A program made the position numbers and the translations under genes. From Berghia stephanieae (Eukaryota; Mollusca; Gastropoda; Nudibranchia; Aeolidiidae), in assembly GCA_034508935.3 (NCBI GenBank), contig CM067445.1:75085313-75149312 (forward strand): DNA of 64,000 nt. Direction: 5' to 3'. Of this stretch, positions 60,448-64,000 are shown piece after piece. Positions within the stretch are counted from its first letter, which is position 1; every line of letters starts with the position of its first letter. Under the pieces are notes generated by a model. It saw only the letters and a list, made by a program, of their open reading frames with translations. It made no database searches and was not told the DNA's origin.

Positions 60448-61111
60448 AGCACGAGAGTAGTATTTTCGGTAATTTTAGATGCATTTATTTGAAGAATATT
60501 TTTAAAAATTTCTATATCTATTTTCTGAACTATTTTACTGCTGTTTCTAAAACTGTATATAGCAAACGATACTGCCATTAGTTTAAGATCATATTTGAGT
60601 GATTTAAATTAAATATATTCCATAAATGTGACCAGTCCTCTTGAAATGGTACTATGTCAGAGTGGCTCAAATGCTTAAAAATCAAATCAATTAGACAATA
60701 AACGCCAAAGGTTACACACAGTTCTGTGTGTTATGTTCAATTTGGCTGGTGGACTCAATTTTGGGCAATTTTTTAAACTCCAATTTGGGCTTTTTCAAAT
60801 ACACCTTTTATGAAGATGAGTTTTGTAGTTTCTTATAGTTTCAAAAGACTTTAATTTATTAATTCTTATCATTTCGAATTAAACTCAGTTATTTTTTAAA
60901 ATCTAAATCCTCCCGATATAGAACCGCTTTGACACGCTATGTCAAAATTGTGTCACTTCACCTGTTTGATGTCAAATTTAAATGCTTCTTTCATGAACAT
61001 GGGAAGGGTGGTAAGCAGTGTGTAACCCGTGTAGTTATTACAGAAATGAGCAATGATTACTGCCCATACTGGTCCTGACTTGAACATCTTGATCCATGGC
61101 ACTCTTTCTTC
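52878..61111 (-). CDS. SLC17-family transporter, copy B (3' five exons, partial, frame broken in last exon)
   Basis: Tandem duplicate of gene A. Exons in transcription order: 61111-60962 ([20 protein letters not shown]), 58310-58178 ([10 protein letters not shown]...KLFQSI), 56522-56372 ([12 protein letters not shown]...SNHLDLAP), 55835-55745 ([17 protein letters not shown]) and 53127-52878 ([12 protein letters not shown], then a frame change). The first four match copy A in length and phase and are roughly 55-80% identical in protein. It keeps NHLDLAP, where copy A has NYLDLAP. The last exon is two bases short in GTGTGT relative to copy A, so the last helix is not read through as it stands. 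Exons for helices 1-6 must lie beyond 64000. It may be a pseudogene, or the loss may be a base-calling error. Confidence 0.8.
53130..53890. other. Gene B last intron, nothing recognised
   Basis: AT-rich; a loose internal duplication of TTAGAGCAGAAAAAT (53143 and 53225) is visible. Confidence 0.45.
53895..54175 (-). mobile_element. Tc1/mariner-type transposase C-terminal fragment
   Basis: Minus strand reads [20 protein letters not shown], matching the family's third-acidic-residue block (P..SPDLNP.DY.IW), then [20 protein letters not shown] in a shifted frame. Only the last 90 or so residues are left, with no terminal inverted repeat seen. Confidence 0.7.
54180..54690. other. Intron sequence, nothing recognised
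   Basis: AT-rich sequence upstream of the mariner fragment. Confidence 0.45.
54770..54880. repeat. (CA)n(TA)n microsatellite
   Basis: Abuts the 3' side of the SINE-D copy at 54887. Confidence 0.95.
54887..55021 (-). mobile_element. SINE-D copy 1 (tRNA Ser/Leu-like)
   Basis: Minus strand: a run of G, then GCGAAGTGGCCGAGTGGTTA (strong box A), GGTCCCGGGTTCGAGGC (strong box B), CATGCACTTTCGTTTTTTTC, and TTATTAACCCCCAATTTGCT. It starts from a C/G homopolymer like the other two copies. Confidence 0.8.
55023..55115. repeat. (TA)n(TG)n microsatellite
   Basis: Directly follows the C run of SINE-D copy 1. Confidence 0.95.
55270..55740. other. Intron sequence, nothing recognised
   Basis: AT-rich sequence before the helix 11 exon. 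Confidence 0.45.
55745..55835 (-). CDS. Gene B exon for helix 11
   Basis: [17 protein letters not shown] and VIAGALTPN. Acceptor TTATCACAG, donor GTAAGC. 91 bp. Confidence 0.93.
55840..56370. other. Intron sequence, nothing recognised
   Basis: Holds a G run (56083-56098) and otherwise no landmark. Confidence 0.45.
56372..56522 (-). CDS. Gene B exon for helices 9-10
   Basis: [20 protein letters not shown] to [12 protein letters not shown]. Acceptor TTTTCGAACAG, donor GTGAAA. 151 bp. Confidence 0.93.
56632..56830. repeat. (CTAT)n(CT)n(AT)n compound microsatellite
   Basis: About 200 bp, adjoining the 3' end of SINE-D copy 2. Confidence 0.95.
56832..57076 (-). mobile_element. SINE-D copy 2
   Basis: Longest copy along with 58945-59193. 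Plus-strand order: CTTCTCGCCACGACATCATA, TCTAGGCATTCCACGAAGG-like block (CCTAGGCATTCCACGAAGG), GAAATAACGAAAGTGCCTGA-like block, CTCGAATCCGGGACATTCCG, then the C run. Box A is partly eroded. Confidence 0.8.
57080..57490. other. Intron sequence, nothing recognised
   Basis: Between SINE-D copy 2 and a small hairpin at 57498-57545 (ACTGCGAATAGTGA against TCACTATTCGCAGT). Confidence 0.45.
57550..57768. mobile_element. Two SINE-B 3' halves facing each other
   Basis: 57550-57672 on the plus strand (TAACATCGTCTAACAGGTGC, GTGAAGCGCTTTGAGCATG) meets 57692-57768 on the minus strand (GAAGCGCTTTACAAGCGGTC). Both are truncated. Confidence 0.65.
57787..58034. mobile_element. MITE-G, full palindromic copy
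   Basis: ACCAGTTAAC at 57788 returns as its complement at 58024-58033. The arms share CTGGCCAA/TTGGCCAGAAAAC, TATCGATCGATTTAAAT-type blocks and CATCTTGGCAAAAACG-type blocks around a short centre with AGTTCGCAGGTCCCGG. Arms about 80% alike. Half copies are at 18270 and 19690. Confidence 0.75.
58178..58310 (-). CDS. Gene B exon for helix 8
   Basis: [20 protein letters not shown] to NTRKLFQSI. Acceptor TTATCTCCAG, donor GTAAGT. 133 bp. Confidence 0.93.
58385..58452. repeat. (AT)n microsatellite
   Basis: Close to the acceptor side of the helix 8 exon of gene B. Confidence 0.95.
58710..58860. repeat. (GT)n microsatellite and G run
   Basis: GT tracts at 58710-58795 and a G run with AGG units at 58832-58855. 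Confidence 0.9.
58945..59193 (-). mobile_element. SINE-D copy 3
   Basis: Plus-strand order CTTTCGCAACGTCACCATAA, TCTAGGCATTCCATGAAGG, AAATGAAAGTGCCTAAAGCG, GGCTCGAACCCGGGACCTTT, CCTTAACCACTCGGCCACTT and a C run. Best preserved A and B boxes of the three. Confidence 0.85.
59206..59280. repeat. (ATA)n microsatellite
   Basis: Sits between SINE-D copy 3 and the 3' end of the Penelope-like fragment. Confidence 0.95.
59290..59675 (-). mobile_element. Penelope-like element, GIY-YIG C-terminal fragment
   Basis: Minus strand: [20 protein letters not shown] (GIY-YIG core), [12 protein letters not shown], then an open run with [34 protein letters not shown] and [16 protein letters not shown]. This is the canonical C-terminal nuclease domain of Penelope-like elements, clearly a different copy from 8692-9740 and without the reverse transcriptase. 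Confidence 0.8.
59680..60240. other. Intron sequence with repeat H
   Basis: 59735-59855 is the second copy of repeat H (TTTACACTTCAAATAAGATT, TTTTGACATCACACC). The rest is not recognised. Confidence 0.5.
60246..60450. repeat. (GA)n microsatellite with G run
   Basis: Imperfect GA units with GGA and a 16-base G-rich stretch. Glu/Arg and Ser/Leu frames here are artefacts. Confidence 0.95.
60460..60960. other. Intron sequence with a MITE-F scrap
   Basis: 60685-60745 (CAATAAACGCCAAAGGTTAC, GTTCTGTGTGTTATGTTCA) resembles one part of MITE-F. Nothing else recognised. Confidence 0.4.
60962..61111 (-). CDS. Gene B exon for helix 7
   Basis: [20 protein letters not shown] to [10 protein letters not shown]. 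Acceptor TTTGACCAG, donor GTGAAG. 150 bp. Confidence 0.93.
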
Positions 61112-61674
61112 CTGGTCAAATTTTAATGGGTATAAACAAGAGAATGCATTAATATGTTAGAAGATTGCTGTGGATCTATAACATCATATCAAACATCCTC
61201 CTCATCGCCATCTCTCTCTATCCATCTATCTCTTTTATATATATGAAATAATTCAAGTGCAATTTTGTTCAATTTCTCCAATATTGTTTCAAGCGTTTTC
61301 TATCTTCTGGAAGTGAAGATTGCGAATGCTTGAAACAATATTTATACCTAGTGCCGCGCTGAGGACCGGTCCTTGGACCGGTCCCACGGTCTTTTAGCTG
61401 TGAACCGGGGACCGGTCCCATAGTGGAAGACCGGCGGCGGTCCTCACTTCGTATCACCTTTCAACGGTCTCGCGCCATTCTACCTCCCCAGCGATTCGTT
61501 GCCTCGGTTGCCTATCTTCCACCAATCACCACCCATCCCACTTAATTAATCGCACCCACCCCCCTTTGCCATACACTAAACGACACAGACGACCAAAGAG
61601 GCAGACGACCACCTCCCTCCACTCCGCAAACCGCCCTTTCGTGTGTGAGATGGGGGGAACAGGAGGCGCACGCC

Positions 61675-61813
61675 TTGGACGATTCCATTATACGGGGTAA
61701 ATTTCAAAATTTACTACACCATAATGATCGCAATGACAATGATCTATGATGAAGGCATGACCCCTCTTCTCTAATGGGTTATTGTTTGAAATGCATGTGA
61801 CTACTAAAGATGT

Positions 61814-61815
<2 letters not shown>
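61675..61815 (+). repeat. Internal direct repeat of the 1.4 kb element, copy 1
   Basis: GCCTTGGACGATTCCATTAT to TGTGACTACTAAAGATGTGT matches 62395-62550 at roughly 75-80%. It is followed by a GT tract (61812-61850). Confidence 0.7.
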
Positions 61816-61849
<34 letters not shown>

Positions 61850-62065
61850 CGAACCTAGCAAGTAGCAAGTCCGATTTTTTGTTTTCTTTTGTCCATCTCT
61901 TGTCACCACTCCTTTCTATCGCATTGTTGTCATTTAAAATAATACAATAATATTAAAATTTAGTTTGGTGTTTTAACTAATCAAATAATATTAGTTTCAT
62001 TAGTTTCTTCCTTCCAAAAAACCCAGTTATAACGTCTGTATTTTAAAAACAGTCCAATAGAATAT

Positions 62066-62230
62066 TTGGGGACCCCGATAGCTCAGTTGATAGAGCACTC
62101 TCTTTATACGCAAAGGGCCAGAGATCGATCCCGGGTGCAGTCGAGTTTTTTTCTGAATCCCTGTCTACTCAGCAGTGAATGGGTAGCTGGGTTTGTTAGA
62201 TCTGGCGAAAAGTCACCATGGACCCCACTT
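62066..62230 (+). mobile_element. SINE-C copy nested in the 1.4 kb element
   Basis: CCCGATAGCTCAGTTGATAG (box A), GAGATCGATCCCGGGTGCAG (box B) and TTTGTTAGATCTGGCGAAAA. Better B box than the 20 kb copy. Confidence 0.75.
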
Positions 62231-62394
62231 ATTACTTATTAACTTATTACCGCATCCACCCCCTCTTATTATAACTTCACGTCTCTCTCTTACTCTTCAA
62301 TGCTCGCTGCCCTCTAATGTGTGTGTGTGTGTGGGGGGAGGGGGGGGGTAGGAGTTGCGTGTGTGTATCAACGCCACGAACAACTCGATCAACG

Positions 62395-62550
62395 CCTTGG
62401 GCGATGCCATTATCTCCGTTAATGGGGATAAATTTCAAATTTTATTAAATTATCGAAGTAACAATGAAGTACGGTGAGAAAATAAAGAAGGCATCACCCC
62501 TCTTCTCTAATTTGGTTACAATTTGAAATGAGTGTGACTACTCCGTGTGT
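62395..62550 (+). repeat. Internal direct repeat of the 1.4 kb element, copy 2
   Basis: GCCTTGGGCGATGCCATTAT to GTGTGACTACTCCGTGTG; counterpart of 61675-61815. Confidence 0.7.
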
Positions 62551-62865
62551 TTTACTCCTGTAGACCACGGTTTTCATCGTGTAGCGGTCTTTAACGGTTC
62601 AAGAATGAACGATCCCACGGCCCCAAAGGTCAAAACGGTTCAAACTTCCAACAGTCTCTCAGGAATGTTCAATGTCGAAAAGGACCGGTCCTAGGACGTC
62701 CTTGCGGTTTTCATTTCCCAGGGACCGTAGGACCGTGGTCCTTAAGCTTGCCAAGGACCGCCCCGCACTATATTTATACCCCATCCATAAGTTTTTTACA
62801 TAATAAAAATCGTATTTTACACGTCAAATAACATAAACAAAAGACGTGTTTACTTTTTCGCTGGC

Positions 62866-62948
62866 TCTGATTGGATAAAATAAGGAATCAGAAATAATTC
62901 GCGAAGTGCTACCCTTTACAATCAATGGCAAATTCTGATTGGATAAAA
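62866..62948 (+). promoter_or_regulatory. Two copies of an inverted CCAAT-type motif, possible promoter
   Basis: TCTGATTGGATAAAA occurs at 62866-62880 and again at 62934-62948, 68 bp apart, each with ATTGG (CCAAT on the other strand). They lie 73-155 bp upstream of the ATG at 63021. A promoter role is inference. Confidence 0.35.
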
Positions 62949-63020
62949 CGCATCATGGGAAATTATATTATGTTCTAAGTTTGCAGTCTGTCGTCTGCTG
63001 AGGAGACTCATATCTCCAAC

Positions 63021-63182
63021 ATGTATTTAACCCGTCTTACTCTAGCTGTCAGAAAAGTGAACGGTGAAGAATATGAACCTCAAACTCTGAGAGGTATAAT
63101 TTCGAGTAACTGTCAATGTCAGTGTCAGTGTCAATTCCAAAACACAGCGGAGTCTTACAGTGTCCGACCAGAGCAATGTTAA
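63021..63182 (+). CDS. Short DUF3504/Crypton-like coding fragment
   Basis: ATG opens a 53-residue frame starting MYLTRLTLAVRKVNGEEYEP QTLRG. The block VRK..G.EY.P.TL is the recognisable N-terminal motif of the DUF3504 family, found in Crypton tyrosine recombinases and in host proteins descended from them. Beyond it the frame becomes CQCQCQCQ and stops. A GTATAA directly after the motif (63094) could be a splice donor, making this a first exon continuing to the right. It may be a Crypton remnant or a host gene's exon. Confidence 0.45.
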   Translation: MYLTRLTLAVRKVNGEEYEPQTLRGIISSNCQCQCQCQFQNTAESYSVRPEQC

Positions 63183-63401
63183 ATTTGAATATTATCCTGA
63201 TAGTAGCGCGGCGTAACGTAACGCTTCAGGGAAAATTGAATGTTCCTAATTGACCTGTATTTGCCATGATACACATTTGTTAATAAGCTTATAGACGTCT
63301 AAAGCTACAATCGATTTTATGGTCAAATAAATGATGGTGTCAGAAACTAGGACTTGATAAATAAGAAATACCTGGTATCGCTTCATTATTATAATTGAAA
63401 T

Positions 63402-63440
63402 ATGTGTGTGTGTGGGGGGGGGGGGGGGTGGGGGGGGAGT
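63402..63440. repeat. (TG)n and G run
   Basis: TG units followed by a G run with one T. Confidence 0.9.
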
Positions 63441-63499
63441 TGGAATTATTGTCAATACATATCGAAATTTGCAAACACTCAAGCGCATTCAAACACCGA

Positions 63500-64000
63500 A
63501 AAAAAAAGGTATGAAGCCTCTTAAAAAGACCAAAATACCAAACGTTTCGGGCCCAAAACCCTTTTTCTCAGCAAACAACTAAAACAATATTATTTTTTAC
63601 AGTCCACAGCTTCTAGCAGCTTAGTATCACTTTGACTTGTTATAAATACATACACCTTATTAATATATGTATTATGAAATTATGACTAGGTCTATATTGC
63701 AAATCGACAAAGACTCGAAGAAAAGTGATGATACCAAAAGCGTTTTTTCTTTACTAATAACCATCTAAGAACTATCTCATGGGTATTCTTTGTTGAAAAA
63801 ATGTAGCATTATTGACCCGTAAATGGGAAGTCTGAAATTCGATCAGCTGTCAAAGCAGGTTTCATTTTTTTACGTATGATCTTTTTTCATACATATTTCT
63901 ATCTGCATTGCCTGTCATTGACTCAAACATGCTTCATTAATAGATTATTTATAAAAAATATAAATTTAAAAACGATGAATCTATTATTATTATTATTACT
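63500..64000. other. Right edge, nothing firmly recognised
   Basis: AT-rich. The expected helix 6 exon of gene B (KHKRIS block) was looked for on the minus strand and not found, so it lies outside. Confidence 0.5.

Larger units (their letters stand above)
61349..62770. mobile_element. 1.4 kb DNA element with TIRs and 10-bp target duplication
   Basis: Left end TAGTGCCGCGCTGAGGACCG and right end (inward) TAGTGCGGGGCGGTCCTTGG, with GGACCGGTCC-type motifs inside both. TATTTATACC flanks it on both sides (61339-61348, 62771-62780). hAT elements give 8 bp and Mutator-like ones 9-11, so the duplication size favours the latter, while the ACCGG-rich ends also recall hAT. No transposase is seen. It contains a SINE-C copy and an internal direct duplication. 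Confidence 0.8.

Noticed and set aside
63480-63580. Penelope-like or other retroelement tail (AACGTTTCGGGCCCAAAACC)
   Set aside because: The motif recalls 3' ends of such elements, but it is too short to support and there is no coding sequence beside it.

Overview
The window is animal nuclear DNA. Genes are split into small exons with phased GT-AG introns, and the sequence is AT-rich and dense in microsatellites. Around the exons lie tRNA-derived SINE-like repeats, LINE fragments, Penelope-like (GIY-YIG) fragments, hAT and mariner remnants and many foldback/MITE-type repeats. A marine invertebrate is the best guess (mollusc or echinoderm would both fit). The phylum cannot be fixed from the sequence alone.

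The only clear host genes are two tandem members of the SLC17 family (sialin / organic anion transporters, major facilitator superfamily), both on the minus strand. Copy A can be assembled from twelve exons between 47881 and 12842 into an open frame of 513 residues with all splice phases agreeing. Copy B is entered in its middle: its last five exons lie between 61111 and 52878 and its 5' part is beyond the right edge. The four complete shared internal exons have identical lengths (150, 133, 151 and 91 bp) and identical phases, so the two genes are duplicates. Copy B has lost two bases in a GTGTGT run in the last exon, which breaks the frame in the last membrane segment. A third possible coding scrap, related to the DUF3504/Crypton recombinase fold, is at 63021-63182 on the plus strand.

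Layout. 1-10.3 kb: a composite locus with a Penelope-like element, an inverted flanking repeat (X), and two inverted copies of a 3.4-3.8 kb non-coding foldback element that share one ATTAGA hexamer at their junction. 10.3-12.8 kb: SINE-A copies and a 76-bp direct repeat just 3' of gene A. 12.8-47.9 kb: gene A, whose introns hold LINE fragments, a 1.6 kb hAT remnant with an 8-bp target duplication, a 2.5 kb 46-bp minisatellite with higher-order structure, a solo LTR inside that minisatellite, a 4.1 kb nested inverted repeat, and an 8.4-unit array of a 398-bp SINE-like repeat bracketed by one 16-bp direct repeat. 47.9-52.9 kb: intergenic, with a 259-bp hairpin MITE, a TAG microsatellite and a LINE reverse-transcriptase fragment. 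52.9-61.1 kb: the 3' half of gene B with a mariner fragment, three SINE-D copies and a second Penelope-like fragment. 61.3-62.8 kb: a 1.4 kb DNA element with terminal inverted repeats and a 10-bp target duplication.

The strongest candidates for something undescribed are the paired inverted element at 1541-8691 and the SINE multimer at 44137-47506. Exon boundaries come from reading splice signals and comparing with remembered SLC17 sequence; no alignment or database search was run. Boundaries of dispersed repeats are approximate unless a target duplication is quoted.
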